A stretch of 64,000 nt of DNA from Prostheceraeus crozeri (Eukaryota; Platyhelminthes; Polycladida; Euryleptidae): the NCBI GenBank assembly GCA_907163375.1, contig CAJQUW010007073.1, positions 62,001 to 126,000 of the forward strand, in the 5' to 3' direction. The translations under genes were made by a program, and so were the position numbers. Shown in pieces: positions 1-11,720 of the stretch; position 1 is the first letter of the stretch, and each line of letters starts with the position of its first letter. Under the pieces are notes generated by a model that was not told the DNA's origin, did not search any database, and saw nothing but the letters and a program-made list of their open reading frames with translations.

Positions 1-7
1 GAACCAG

Positions 8-790
8 GTTGCGGACTCTTTAAGAGAGTTGTGTGACATAATATTTAACAGTTCCAAGAGCATCGCTTTGTCTGCACTGGATGTTATCGAACAATTACTC
101 ACGAGCAAAAAGTACAGATGTTTTCACTGCTGGTCCAAATCCGAATTCCTCACTGCCATTGCTTTTATCATAGAGTGCACTATTGTTGCCTTCGGGGTAC
201 TTGTCTTCAAGCAAAGTCGGGGTATTCCTATGGGTGGGAATTCCAGTTAACTCTTGGCTGATCTCTTCGTGGCATATAGGGAGTTCAGATAAGTGACGGT
301 CTTCTCGCAAGAAATTTGGCTTGACCAAATTTAGTGCCTCAATAGTACCACCAGTTATGTCGACGACATTTGTATCTCTAATTACCAGTACTTCGACAAA
401 ATCCCTTCTTAAATCTATCCAATAGACCTCTTGGCAAGTAGAAGCGGTAGCACTGACAAATGCATGGATTATTTGGATGTTAAGATCAAGATCGAAGGTA
501 GTAGCCTTTACACCACGGAGGTCTACCATAAAGTTGATGAGTTCAGCTTTCCAGTGGTACTATACTTTTCCCGAAATAATGTGCCCATTAACACTGGCTT
601 GAAAATCTTTGCTGCCCAACTCATCAAGTTCGCTAGAATTTCTTCGGATACTTCCGCCTTCATATCCAGAGCTTAAAGGCATTTTCAATATCTTCAAGGA
701 CAGGGGTTAAAGGGTCAATCCACCAGTGAGTTCTTGCATAAAATCCTCGAGAAATAGGTTTCTTGTTTGCAAGTTTGGTTGTTATTCACC
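8..790 (+). pseudogene. Penelope-like reverse transcriptase remnant
   Basis: This is the catalytic half of a retroelement reverse transcriptase, spread over several frames. Readable blocks are a GIPMGGNSS box followed by LLADLF (about 222-285), a YVDD catalytic box (about 355-366), then YLDVKI, YHKVDEFSFPVVLY and VPINTGLKIFAAQLIKFARIS (about 470-640). The GIPMG and YVDD boxes together with the YHK-DDF-type tail are known from Penelope-like RTs of invertebrates and fishes. A stop lies just after the GIPMGGNSS box and at least two frameshifts follow, so it is dead. The 5' part lies outside the window. The exact PLE clade (Naiad-like or other) is inferred from memory only. Confidence 0.65.
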
Positions 791-965
791 TAGCCAAATA
801 CCGTTCATCATAGGAATGTTTGATTAACCGCTATTGTCCTTATGTTCTCATCTATTTAATTTGCAATTAAGTTCTAGCCATGTCTCCTCAGATTTGGAGA
901 GTTCTTTCTTATCGTTCATTCAATATTGTCGGCTTGGCTGGGGAATGTGATACTGGTTGGAGGTT

Positions 966-1001
966 AGGGGGCGAAACCATGTAGTCACATGGTTCCCCCC
1001 C
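966..1001. other. Hairpin downstream of the PLE remnant
   Basis: AACCATGT (975-982) pairs with ACATGGTT (987-994) around a 4-base loop, and a G-run (967-971) pairs with a C-run (996-1000) beyond a small bulge. GCGAAAC lies on the left side and CTGATGA begins immediately to the right. Its role is unknown; it may be part of the 3' end of the preceding retroelement. Confidence 0.5.
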
Positions 1002-1009
1002 TGATGACT

Positions 1010-1828
1010 CCGTGCATAGCAATCGCATTTTGGGTTCTGTTTCTTGATTTTTTTCGTTTATGATTTCTGTTTGACTTCTCGTCATACTTCATGCCGAGTT
1101 CTCATCCTTAGTTAATAGATATAAATTCTCAAGAGAACATGTGGCCGTCATGGAGAGCAGACGTGTCTGCGAATGTCCCCCGTTTCTCTCCTATGATTCT
1201 CTCGTTTTCTGAGTTTCTAGCCATCCGTTCTTCAAGAAATTCGATACTAGTGGTGCCCATAATTGATTCCTTCATCTGTGCAAAGCTCATCGTCAACATC
1301 ACACTGTGAAATGAGCAGTCCATGCTCAAATTTCCTTCCTCAACTACGTTTTTCCTCCACTCCCATTGGCTCTTAACACGCCGTGCATTTATCTCCTCAA
1401 CTTTGCTGTTGCTTGCTGTGCTACGCAAACCCCAGCATCGTTTACACCTGGGCATCCCGCAGTCTGTAAATCTCATTGATATCTCCTCTCCGTCTCGTTT
1501 CACTCACACTATTGATCCCCTTGGATTTCCCCGCGACTCGCGTCATCCTTTTTCTACGCCAAGGCCAAGTGTAGTGGATTAGCCCAGTGTGGTGAGACCC
1601 TCAACCGTATTGCTGCTGCCATCAGCTGTTCGATCATCACGGACATACGCCCCTCCTACGCGCGTTTTTCCCAAAGACTCGCGATTTATGCATCACTTCC
1701 TTCTCGCTTGAGCTGTGTGATGATAGTCGTGTGGATCCAATCGCTGGTTACTTTTTAAATAACTCTGGTTCGAGCCCCTAGTCATTCGCATCAGCAAGTC
1801 CTAGTTTGTCGCATTTCTTTTATACAAC
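1010..1828. other. Non-coding stretch, probably LINE 5' region
   Basis: No supported gene. It is pyrimidine-rich on the plus strand (1320-1680) and runs directly into the ORF1 start of the next LINE, so part of it is probably the 5' UTR of that element. Open frames here (for example 1129-1503 minus) show no recognisable motif. Confidence 0.4.
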
Positions 1829-2626
1829 ATGAGTGAGAAAGAAAAGGCGCATCCTGATTTTGGACTAGTCAAACGCATGTCAAATGCCCAAATGTCCAAG
1901 CTGTCGAAAGACCAATTGATTTCAATCCTGAGAGAGGCTATCAATAATTGCAATGCCCCAGAAGCGGGACAAACGGCCACTCCATATGCTACTAAGGATG
2001 TCATCGTTGAGATTATGGACAACAAACTGAATAGTCATTTCAAATTAATTGAAGAAATGTTATCCCAAACCATGGAGAGTCTCAAGAATGTACGCTCCAC
2101 GTGCGATTCTCTCCAAATCCAAATCAATGAGTTGAAGGAGAAATCTAAATCCACCAAGTCTATCAGCTTTGACTCTGATGACATTGTAAATGAGTTAGAG
2201 CAACGGATGAATCGACGATCGAATGTGGTTATATCTGGATTAGCAGAGAACCAAAGTGGATCTGTCGACGAGAGGAAACAAAGCGATGAAACGAAAGTTA
2301 AAGACATTTTTCGCGAGCTCGGCAACCATTCTGCAGTTGTGCTCTCTGTAGCAAGAATCGGGAAGCCTAGTTCCAAAAGATCAAGACTTGTGCGGGTGAC
2401 TTTGTCTGACTCTGAAATGAAAATGTCGATTTTGAAAAATTCTAAGTCCCTCAGAAGTTCGAACTCATATCGTCACATATTTGTAAATAATGACCTGACA
2501 TTTAAACAAAGGGAGGAACAAAAGGCTCTTCGTGACGAATTGAAAACCAGAAGAGGAAATGGGGAAGACGTCGTCATCTACAAAAACAAAATTACAAGGA
2601 AAGATGATATCAAGAATTTTCAATAA
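1829..2626 (+). CDS. LINE ORF1 RNA-binding protein
   Basis: An intact 265-residue ORF starting at the first ATG after a pyrimidine-rich leader. Residues about 70-130 are heptad-like and charged (coiled coil). From about residue 130 there is RRSNVVISGL, followed by a conserved block with VARIGKPSSKRSRLVRVTLS and FVNNDLTFKQREEQKALRDE. This arrangement of coiled coil then RRM-like nucleic-acid-binding block is known for ORF1 of CR1/L2 and related LINEs, where it coats the element RNA. ORF1 ends near the first recognisable ORF2 residues. It is the only undamaged reading frame of the element. Confidence 0.8.
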   Translation: MSEKEKAHPDFGLVKRMSNAQMSKLSKDQLISILREAINNCNAPEAGQTATPYATKDVIVEIMDNKLNSHFKLIEEMLSQTMESLKNVRSTCDSLQIQINELKEKSKSTKSISFDSDDIVNELEQRMNRRSNVVISGLAENQSGSVDERKQSDETKVKDIFRELGNHSAVVLSVARIGKPSSKRSRLVRVTLSDSEMKMSILKNSKSLRSSNSYRHIFVNNDLTFKQREEQKALRDELKTRRGNGEDVVIYKNKITRKDDIKNFQ

Positions 2627-5248
2627 ATTGTTTTTCATGTTGTGTACCCCCTATATCCTTTTATCCAACATACAATCCCTACGTCCAAAGCACGACGAAT
2701 TGTGTGTAATTTCTTCCGCTAGAGTACCCGATGTTATTGCCCTCAGTGAAACCTGGTTACATGAAAATATTTCTGATGACGAACTAATAATTCCAGGATA
2801 CAGTCTTCATAGACAAGACAGACATGATGGCAGAAGAGGCGGTGGCGTTTGTGCTTACGTACGAAACAACATTCCTCATACTGTTGAACCTTCAGTTGAT
2901 AATCTGGATTTTATTGAATGTCTTTGTATAAAGTTTAATTCAATAAGTATTGCTTTACTGGTCATATACATTCCTCCGAATTTGAATAGTTCCAATTATC
3001 TGCAAGTGAATGATTTTATCATCTATGTTTGCGATTCATTGTCATCTTTTGAACTCATGATTGTTGGAGACCTAAATAGATTCCCTACAAACTGTATTGA
3101 GGGAAGTTTGAATCTTAAGCAAGTAGTCAACTGTCCTACACGGAAAGGTAATATTCTTGATAAAATCCTTCTGTCTGACTCTGTCCTTTCATCCTACTAT
3201 TGTAAAGCATGTCCTGTATGTCTCAACTCCCCTATCAAAGTAGGACCCCCAATTGGAGGTTCTGATCACGGTACTGTTACGTTGAGACCTTGCAATAATG
3301 TCATGCAGAAAGCTAAGGAAAAGTTTTATTTTTTAAGTCTATGATTTCCGTGATAGTCATGTTGCCAAATTTTGTCATTCATTAGATGCCTTTCCTTGGC
3401 AAAGATTCTATGGAATGGATGTTCCCTTCAAAGAAAAATGTAATATTTTTTACAGCATTTTGCACAATGCTATGGAAAACATCCCACAACAAACTGTAAG
3501 AATGTCCGGTCGAGAGAAACCATGGATCACACCTAGATTGAAAATGATGATAAACCTCCGCTATGATGCCTACAGGAAAGGCAATTTTGATTTGTATTAT
3601 CACTATAAAGAGAAAGTCACAAGCGAAATGAAGTGCGCAAAAAGGAAATGGATTGAAAGCCTAAACGGTAAACCAAATGGATTATGGAAAGCACTCAGTG
3701 CAACGAATAATATCAAATCAAATAGTCTTTCAATTTCAAATGATGCAGCAGAGACTATCAATGCTAGTTTTGCATCGAACTTCTCCCCTCCTCCTAACTG
3801 GCCTGATATTTTGCGAGGAGTTGAAGAAAAGGCTGAAGCAAAGGAATGGAAAACTGATATCTCTGTTGAAAGAACCTATGCCTTACTCCAAAAATTGAAA
3901 GCAAACCAGTCCTCCGGTAGTGATGACATCCCGCCATTCCTAGTAAAAGCTGCCTGCGATGTCTTAGCTGCTCCGCTCACCCATCTTATCGCCCTATCCT
4001 TCGAATCCAAGTCAGTGCCCGATGCCTGGAAAATTGCTAGAGTAAATCCAATCCCCAAAAAGAAACATAATGACTTCCGGCCTATATCGGTCTTACCTGC
4101 ATTCTCAAAAGTCCTCGAACAATATGTAATTGATTCGATCAAGCAATCTCTCATTGATGCATACGGTACCGACCAATTTGGTTTTAGACCGTCCTACTCA
4201 ACGCTTCACGCAAACATCCGCATTCACGACTTCACAACATTATCATTGGACGAGTTGTATTGTACGAGTGTCGCTTTACTTTCATTCGACATGTCCAAAG
4301 CATTTGACCGTCTTAATCATGGGAGTCTTATCAGCTCCTTAATCGAGGCTGATCTTCCCAAGGATTTTATTTTATGGTGCAGTGATCTTCTCGTGAACCG
4401 TCATCAATATGTGAAGCTAGGACATTGTACGAGCTCTACCACCCCAGTTACTTCAGGTATTCCGCAAGGAGGAAAACTTTCTCCTTTTCTTTTCTGCACC
4501 CATATGAGATCATTCAAAGCTCTACACCCACATGCCTTGACTTCTAAATATGCTGACGACATTGTGATTGTTCTACCTGCCTTCCGTTCAATTGATATCG
4601 AACTCCAAATTCGAGACGAAATCAATCATTTAAAAGACTTGTGTAACTCACATGGACTAGTACTAAATGCATGTTGAAAAAACCCAATGCATGTTTATCG
4701 CTAAAAGTCAGAATTCTTTAGTGCCTCGTGATATTCATTTTGTAAATAGTATAAAGATTCTTGGAGTCATTTATGACTCAAATCTATCTTGGAATACTTT
4801 TGTAGACAATTTATGCAAACGTGCCAACCAGCGTCTTTATGTCATAAAGCGATTAAAACAATGCCTTTCTGTGTCCCAACTCATTCAGATTTATATTGCT
4901 ACTGTCCTTTCAACGCTGGAATACAATGTTGCCCTCCTCGTTGGACTGAACCAGCTTAATGTTGAAAAATTGGAAAAGGTTCGGCGACGTTCTCACAAAA
5001 TTATTTGCGGACCAAAGTGCAGTTGTGATAGCTTTACCCCCCTATCCCTAAGAAGGGAAAGATCTGCCCTAACAGTTTTCAGAAAAATGTTAGAACCAAA
5101 ACATTTATTGCATAAAATCATGCCCCCCAAACTTTCAAGATCCCGACATTCCCTCGCTGTCTCTATCCCCTTCTCAAGAACCCAACAACGCCAATTGTCA
5201 TTTATTCCCAGATGCTCTATTTTGCATAACCTAGCAGAAATATGCTAA
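2625..5248 (+). pseudogene. LINE ORF2 (AP endonuclease + reverse transcriptase), two frameshifts
   Basis: The endonuclease part (about 2640-3340) has SNIQSL, SETWL, RRGGGVCAYVR, VGDLNRFP (normally GDFN) and the C-terminal SDHGTV catalytic box. A frameshift near 3335-3345 moves the frame to the linker and RT (3346-4675): DQFGFRPSYST, SFDMSKAFDRLNH, SGIPQGGKLSPFLF and the catalytic YADD near 4549-4560. A 4-base slip in the atgcatg run near 4668-4675 shifts the frame again, and the last part continues in a third frame to a stop at 5246-5248 (KILGVIYDSNLSW, then a C-terminal RRRSHKII region). There are few stops apart from these shifts, so the copy is fairly young. Confidence 0.85.
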
Positions 5249-5360
5249 CTAATGTATTTCCTACAGCTACTGTGCATGTCTTCTGTATACTGTACAAGCC
5301 CTGTATTTTTCATCTGTGTATCTGCAATGCATGATTTCCATTTCAAATGAATAAACACTT

Positions 5361-5376
5361 ACTACTACTACTACTA
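5361..5376 (+). repeat. (ACT)n microsatellite tail of the LINE
   Basis: About five ACT units directly after the AATAAA of the LINE 3' UTR. They mark the 3' terminus of the element. Confidence 0.85.
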
Positions 5377-6640
5377 AATGAAAACTTGATTTTTAATTTT
5401 GATTTATTTCCCGTCCCCGTAAAATTTGCGTAGATAAATGTCTATTTTTCCGTAGATCAGTCTTTTCTGTCTCCTGTCTTTCTCTCTTCTATCACTACTA
5501 TCACTGTGTTTGTTCTTATGAACTTGCTTCTGTTCCTCTGCGTCCTCGCTCTTTTTCCAGATTCATAAGAGGAAGTGACTACGCTAACTTCGTCACTATT
5601 CCTCGTTGTCATGTAGAACATTTTAAGATCTCCTTCTTACATACAGCGTTGCCTACGCTGCGCAGATAAGGGGGTTGAGCTGCGCGTGCGCGGAACCTGC
5701 GCAGATGAACTTGAACCTGCGCGGATGAAGGTCTGAGAAAGAAATATTCTTCTAATTTTGGTGTTAGAAGCGATATGTTTTTGAATTACCGTTAGCTTTA
5801 TCGTATTTCTTGTAAATATACAATGAAGTATTTTTTCTACTTAATATTGTACCACTACGTTGACTTTATTGAACATTATTCAGCTATTAAGCTATCGATT
5901 AATATGTAGGTAGGCCTATATCTGAAAGTGACTTTGATTTGATGTCCGAATTTTCAAACTAGTATTTGTGAGTTATATCGATTGGGATATTTTGTTAAGG
6001 TTATAATGACGTTTCCATTTACTTGTGATTATGATAATAGCAACTTAGTTTACGCTGCTATCGATGTGGTTGAGCTAAAATGTCTATTCGTGTCAATGAA
6101 CTCAAAAGAAACGATTAAGTCGATATGTTTCTAAATTGGCTCACGTGCGCGGAAGTCATGGTGCTAACCGATTTTAACCGAATATAGCGCAAAACTCCGT
6201 GTCAGTGCATCCAGGGCATCCAATCCTTCATTGAAGTCCGATTTAAAACTTCATGCATATAATTTGTATAACATGTACTTTTAGCAGCTCTAATAAGTTC
6301 GATCAGTGTATTAGAAATAAAATCTTTGCAAAGAAATATAAATCGGAAATGTCATTAAATTCGCTCACAATTATGCGACATATTTTAGCACGGTCAAGAA
6401 TACTGATACTCACAAGACCTAGAGAAGGCTAGAAAGAAGTTTCAAGCAACAAAAACTTTCCTTTCGTAGATATTTTCCATGAAACAAATTGCCAATCTTG
6501 GTAGATATTTTCCAGGAACGAATATGTTCCCAAAAGTAAGTGCTCACGGATACAATTTCCTTGTATATCATAGGCTTGAGTTTGGACCTTCATTTAGACC
6601 TGTACTACCCTGCATCGGCACACTGCCTGCGCGGATGGGG
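5377..6640. other. No gene seen
   Basis: AT-rich unannotated sequence. A small GC-rich patch at 5645-5730 repeats a CTGCGCGGATGA-like word two to three times, and a related word recurs near 6627. I see no coding signal. Confidence 0.5.
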
Positions 6641-6651
6641 TCTCGAGTCCC

Positions 6652-6789
6652 GGTGGCAAAGCTGTACATAGGACAGTAAAGTTGTGGAATAGGCTTTCTG
6701 TCGAGGTATTCCCAACATCTGTCAGTGTTGAAGCATTCAAGAAAGCCGTCAATAAACTTCCTCCAACCTATGGAGGGTTGATAATTTGA
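6652..6789 (+). pseudogene. C-terminal fragment of a second LINE ORF2
   Basis: In one frame ending in a stop at 6787-6789 the sequence reads GGKAVHRTVKLWNRLSVEVF and then SVSVEAFKKAVNKL. This is the VKLWNSLP...SVNAFKRRL tail that ends ORF2 of CR1/Jockey-type LINEs. No RT upstream is recognisable, so this is a 5'-truncated copy. The AT-rich sequence to about 7180 may be its 3' UTR. Confidence 0.75.
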
Positions 6790-9065
6790 AGGGTACCGTA
6801 TTGTCTTAAACATTTCTATAATGTTATTTTAGTTGTAACATTGTATTTTTCGTGATTTCCACTTTCCCCCATGAGTTATACGGTTAATGGCTCCTACTCA
6901 ATAAGTTTCGGTTTTTCAATTAGTTATGCATTTGTCTATTCACTTTTCATCACCTTATTTTAATTTTCAATGTTTCTGTACTTAGTCATAGTGATGAGTT
7001 ATTCATCTTTTTGTACTGTACACAAAATAAAAAATTTTGTGAAAGCACAATGGCTTTGTTATTTGCTTATTTTATATTACATATTTTTATTTTTTTTTGG
7101 TACTTTGTTATTTATCATCCTCACTTTTCTTTCTTCCATTTCTGCTGCTTTCCCTATAATCTTCTGCTGAGGGATGCCTTTGGTGTATAGGCTCGTCCTT
7201 TTCCCTCAAGCTTTGATTAAAAAATGATTAGTGAACTATATTGAATTGCAGATCAACACCGCTGACAGTTTGAAATGGACATTCGATGTGGACGTCAAAC
7301 ATAGCTTTTCTGTAATGAAAGCCATCGAGACAACTCAATCATAAAATGAAACCCATTCTGTATTGACTCCGCACTATGTTACGTGAGAGATCGGTTTGTT
7401 CAAACGAAATTTGTATCTTATACTTCCCCTAAATTTTCATCAACTGAAATGAAGAATGATGTTTTGAATTGTAAGCTGTCAAAGAGTATTTTATCTGTAA
7501 ACTAGGAACGCGTTGCTGAAAGATCACTTCTATGAGAGACGTTAAATGTCTTCAAAAGACACACATTAGACGATCTTAAAGAAGATACAAGCCAGGTAGA
7601 TAGCCTACATAATTTCCGAACTAAGGAAGCGGATGCAACACATGTCACACCTGAGGCATTAATCAAAACTTCTGGATCAGATTAGATTTCAAAGGAAATC
7701 GGTGGCTGTTTTTGTCCGCCATGTTCAAAACATGGTATTAAAAGCAAAAGTTGTTATTAGTCTAGTTTTATTTTCATTGATAAAAGCGAGGACCTCGCCT
7801 TTGGCATTTTTAGTTTTCGTTAACGAAAACGAAAGCGAAGACTATAGAAAAGACAACGATGTGACAGAAACGTTATAGCATTTTCGTTTTTGTTTCAGAT
7901 GTCGGTAACCGAGATAGTAATTATCAGACAAAATGGATGGACATTATCTCGCTTCTTGGAATGCGACAAACCGCAAGTTGCATACTACAGCAGGCCTATA
8001 AACTTGAAGAGAATTATTTCTGACAGCATTTCAGTCTGTGACCTTTCCGCATCACTGGTGCCATGCATAGAATCCTAGCATATCTAGTAATCCTAGTACA
8101 TACATCGAAATCCTTGTCTCATCCACCTTATTGACGAAGCATTCTGACTTTTGAGAAAAGCGTCGACGTTGATGTGATGATGGCGCTCAGGTTTCCACTA
8201 CGGTATTGGGTGGTTGCTTTCCCTTTCGTGAATTCGTCTTTCTTGCTTCTTGTGAAACGGGTATGATTGAGAGGTTGAAGAGTGAGCTTTAGGACCACTT
8301 TGGCTTCGTTGAAGTCAAGAATTGTAAATGTCAATTCATGCGAAAAAATCAAGCCGATATCATTACCGTGCAGAAGAAACAGACTAGCGGGACAGCACCT
8401 CGAAAGGGATGGATGACCTGTTGCGGTGCAACAACCACGTTGTGACAGTTATTACAGTGAATTTTTGGCAATAGGCTTTTGGCGGTTTCAATAAATTTAG
8501 CTACAATAATGCTTCAATAAATTTTAGATAGTATTCTTTTGATGGAGTGATACTGCTTTTGTGAAGCTGAAAAATTTTGTATACCGGTGTAATGATCACG
8601 TTTTCTTTATACTTTATACATGTTTGATCATCTTCTACTCAGGCTACAACATCGGATTATATTACGCCAGTAACTGAGGAGAACTAATTATAAGTTGTTT
8701 GTGTTAATTATAAAATGACAGTAGATTTTCAAATATAAAAAAATAATGAAATATTAAAAACACGTAGACAAAAACCAAGCGAACTCAAAAATTGAAAATC
8801 TAGGACGAAAACAACACCATGTTCTTTAAAAATACAATATGCTGTATGTTTCCAAGGTGAATTTGTACATGTGTATGAGGTAATGAACATAATTACGAGA
8901 ATGTGCTGTTAGTGTCAATCAAATCCATCTAAACATTCAAAAAGATTTTTTACAGCTGATAATGTTATCAAAGTCAAATATACATTAGTTTTAAAAAGTA
9001 GATCTTGCATCACTAGTTATTTTTCTAGTCATACTTCACATCTACTTTATCCGTTTAACGTCTTT
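6790..9065. other. No gene seen
   Basis: AT-rich sequence with scattered short open frames and no motif I recognise. The first 400 bases may be LINE 3' UTR. Confidence 0.45.
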
Positions 9066-9069
9066 TTCT

Positions 9070-9410
9070 CCACCTCGGTTTAGTTGGACGATGATTCTTC
9101 AAGGAATGCCCAGCTGTTCTGATCGAGGTCGTCGGCTTCTTTGAGGCGCAATTGCCATAGTCTGTGGACAATTTCTTCCTGGTCTCTTTTGGGTGACCTC
9201 GTGGTTTTGGTCCGCTGATCTTCATTTTTCATACTTTCTTCACCCATTCGTTGCTATCTTTCCGCACCACCGCAATCTGCACACCATCATGTCCTCATCG
9301 GTCGACTGCAGGTTCAGGGGTACCAGAAGGTCTTTGCTGGTCACTCTATTTTCGAGAGATACTACTGTAATGACTATCGTAAAATATCGTCGCTTCAAGT
9401 TCTGCATGGT
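9070..9410 (-). pseudogene. LINE ORF2 C-terminal relic (RTE/craniate-type tail)
   Basis: Read on the minus strand, a MVCRLRWCGK block (about 9245-9290) is followed by GPKPRGHPKETRKK (about 9175-9220) and, after a frameshift, VHRLWQLRLKEADDLDQNSW and SSSN before a stop (about 9085-9165). The order R-LRW-GHV, then RPRGRPKKTW, then L-L-EAD-LDR--W is the conserved end of many RTE-like and related LINE ORF2 proteins. One frameshift is needed. No RT is recognisable on the 5' side; that side is occupied by the foldback arm. Confidence 0.6.
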
Positions 9411-9411
9411 A

Positions 9412-10155
9412 TCGAGTACACAATGAAATGCGCCTCTACCGTCTCCCCTGCACCAAGCTGAAACAAACTGACATTGAGGCATGACAGACAGCACCGAATC
9501 TGCTTCCAAAATAACAAGACGAAATTTTGTTTGACGAGATTGAAGCGTCTTGAACATATGCTTCGGGAAAGGAGAAAGAAAGCCGATAGCATTCCAGGTC
9601 TGTACAGAAATATATAGCAGCGATCGCAGTTTCCGTGGACCTAAATTTGCGGACGTTGAGATTCTAAATATGATTACAAACACACAGGTTTCAAAGTCAG
9701 TCACAGATGCTGAATTTGATACGGAGGTAGGTGTTACGGATACAGTAGAATTTCAAAATGCTGATAATTTCAGTCCAGATCTTACTCTGATAAGCGCATT
9801 AATTGCTTACCGATTCAGTAAGCGTATTGGAATCTACTAATCTGAAACAGTAGATATTCTGACTTCTTTCACGTTCCCGATCATTTACCTGACAACAAGG
9901 TCTGAGAAGAACGCCTCCATCGTCGGTATGAAAGAGAGTGTGCGATTACTGCTATATATTTCTGTACAGACCTGGAATGCTCTCGGCTTTCTTTCTCCTT
10001 TCCCAAAGCACTTGTTTCAGACGCTTCAATCTCGTCTAACAAAATTTTGTCTCGTTATTTTGGAAGCTGATTCGTGCTGTCTGTCATGCCTCAATGTCAG
10101 TTAGTTTCAAATTGGTGCAGGGGAGACGGTGGATGCTCATTTCATTGTGTATTCG
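9412..10155. repeat. Long foldback (inverted repeat) with ~215-bp arms
   Basis: Left arm 9412-9628 and right arm 9941-10155 are reverse complements with scattered mismatches (about 85-90% by eye), separated by about 312 bp. The outer edges are a CGAGTACACAATGAAATG-like word on the left and its complement on the right. No short target duplication is obvious. The spacer contains an open frame on the plus strand with no recognisable motif. It is either a foldback transposon or an inverted duplication of LINE sequence. Confidence 0.85.
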
Positions 10156-10237
10156 TAGACTGAGGCTTGCCTGTCTATGCTCTTAGCATCAGAGACATTT
10201 TTCGTGATGTCTGTTTGGTTTTGTCTTCGAGTTCTTG

Positions 10238-11712
10238 TTAGAACAGACACCTAATTTTTTCGCCCAATATTGCTGCCGAGCCGCTGTCCGAACGGTTATC
10301 ATCAAGGGTCGTTGAATTGCATTGTTTCACATATCTTTTCAAATCATCTCGCAGGTGCTCAATTAAGTTAAAATCAGGGCTTTGTGCTGGCCCGACTGTT
10401 AATCGTCGTTTGACTTTCATTTCCACGTAATGTCAAGTCGAATCAGATGGGCATGGGGTACTATCCTATTGCAAAATATGTCGACTGGTTATCAGGCGGG
10501 GAATTGCAACCAGTGGCGGCTCGTGACATTTGGTCCAGGTGGGGCATAAGCATGAAATTTTTACATAATCAAAAATCTAGTCTAAAAGGATCTTATTTTG
10601 TAAATGAAAAGCAAAGAATATGTTAGCAACATGCTATACATGTGTAAGTCGATGTCACTGCATTTAGTTACACGGTTGAAGCAACATTTTGTCTATTCAT
10701 GGACTGATCGCTGGTGTTAACCTCACATCACCTCACTCAGTAAAAAGGGAATCACAATGCATTGTCTTTGCATTGACGGTTAACCAATCAGAAGCGTTAG
10801 GGCTCCCTCTCGCGTGCCCATTCTGTAACGCATTCATCGCGTGTTAATTCTGTCTATTCGCTCAGATCGTGAAATGAACCACTCTCACGTCATCTCAATC
10901 TCGATGCTTGGGCGCGCCCATCAGTCTTGAAAACGATTGATGGATTCTGCTAGCGCCACTGTCGCGCAAATGGAATAGATGTACATGAAGTATAGTTGAA
11001 ATTTATGATCAAGAAATGGAGTCTACTACTGATGTTGCTGGTTATTTAAGTTAGACAACATTTCAATAGGTGGGGCAGTGCCCCACCTGCCCAAATGGAC
11101 GAGCCGCCACTGATTGCAACATCAGGAATCTTCTGGATCCCCGATAATCGACATTTCCGCTGCATCGCACAAATTGACGCACTCCATCAAATAACCAAAG
11201 CGTTCATCTTAGAAAACCAGAACCCCTCTGAATGCAGTCCCTGTGGTGGATGCAGATGTAAACAACATTCATCAGTAAAAGTCAGAGCTGCAGACTCGAA
11301 CTCTGACTCGATATTTTTTGGCCAAACTCTAACTTAATATAGGATTCGGTGACCGAGTCTCGGTCCTATTTTTACCACAGACGTAGTAAAACTATGATTC
11401 CATTTTTCTTGAGTGAGTCCATTCATTTTTCTTTCTGCATCAATCAGACGTTCTTTAATTTGCTTGCATGTAGTGATTGCTTTCGGGCTGGTATTCTTCC
11501 AAAAAGTTTGCTTCCTTGAAGGATGCGTTTCACTGTTTTCAAAGAAACAATTGACGTCAAATTCATGGAAATGCGTAGTTCGTTTGCAATCATTCTTGAA
11601 TGCTTTCTTGATGGGCGAGCTAAGTCGAAACCGAGAGTGAAGCAAATGTTTGGCAGAACTGTCGCATCATTGCACCCGACGATGGCTTTGACCAAAAAAT
11701 TGAGCAGCATTC
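10238..11712 (-). pseudogene. Tc1-like transposase relic, interrupted by a MITE
   Basis: On the minus strand the N-terminal part (about 11712-11400) shows a paired-like helix-turn-helix region: RPSRKHSRMIANELRIS, then TVKRILQ and RKQSLHASKLKNV. The DDE part is split. The C-terminal piece (about 10430-10240) reads GPAQSPDFNLIEHLRDDLKR, which is the WPAQSPDLNPIEHLW box of Tc1 transposases. Between them, after removal of the MITE at 10511-11112, the sequence still reads HILQ-DSTPC before that box, as in QQDNDPKHT. Several stops and frameshifts show long inactivity. I did not find the Tc1 terminal repeats. Confidence 0.8.
10511..11112. mobile_element. hAT-type MITE with 8-bp target duplication
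   Basis: The ends are CAGTGGCGGCTCGTG (10511-10525) and its complement ending CGAGCCGCCACTG (11100-11112). The inner borders also match through a GGTCCAGGTGGGGCA / TGCCCCACCTGCC word. Both sides are flanked by ATTGCAAC (10503-10510 and 11113-11120), an exact 8-bp duplication. A CAG-starting terminal repeat plus an 8-bp duplication is the hAT signature. There is no transposase in its 602 bp, so it is non-autonomous. It landed inside the Tc1 relic and is therefore younger. Confidence 0.93.
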
Positions 11713-11720
11713 AATGAATA

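Larger units (their letters stand above)
1829..5376 (+). mobile_element. CR1-like non-LTR retrotransposon (LINE), nearly full length
   Basis: The element has the two-ORF layout of a CR1/L2-type LINE: an intact ORF1, an ORF2 with endonuclease and reverse transcriptase broken by two frameshifts, a short 3' UTR, and a terminal (ACT)n run at 5361-5376 just after an AATAAA at 5350-5355. Short 3' microsatellite tails instead of poly(A) are known for CR1-group LINEs. The true 5' end lies somewhere between about 1010 and 1828. I could not find a convincing target-site duplication. Clade assignment rests on protein motifs and the tail, not on a phylogeny. Confidence 0.85.

Noticed and set aside
1129..1503. 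124-residue minus-strand open frame
   Set aside because: Probably the shadow of a pyrimidine-rich LINE 5' region; no motif and no supporting signals.
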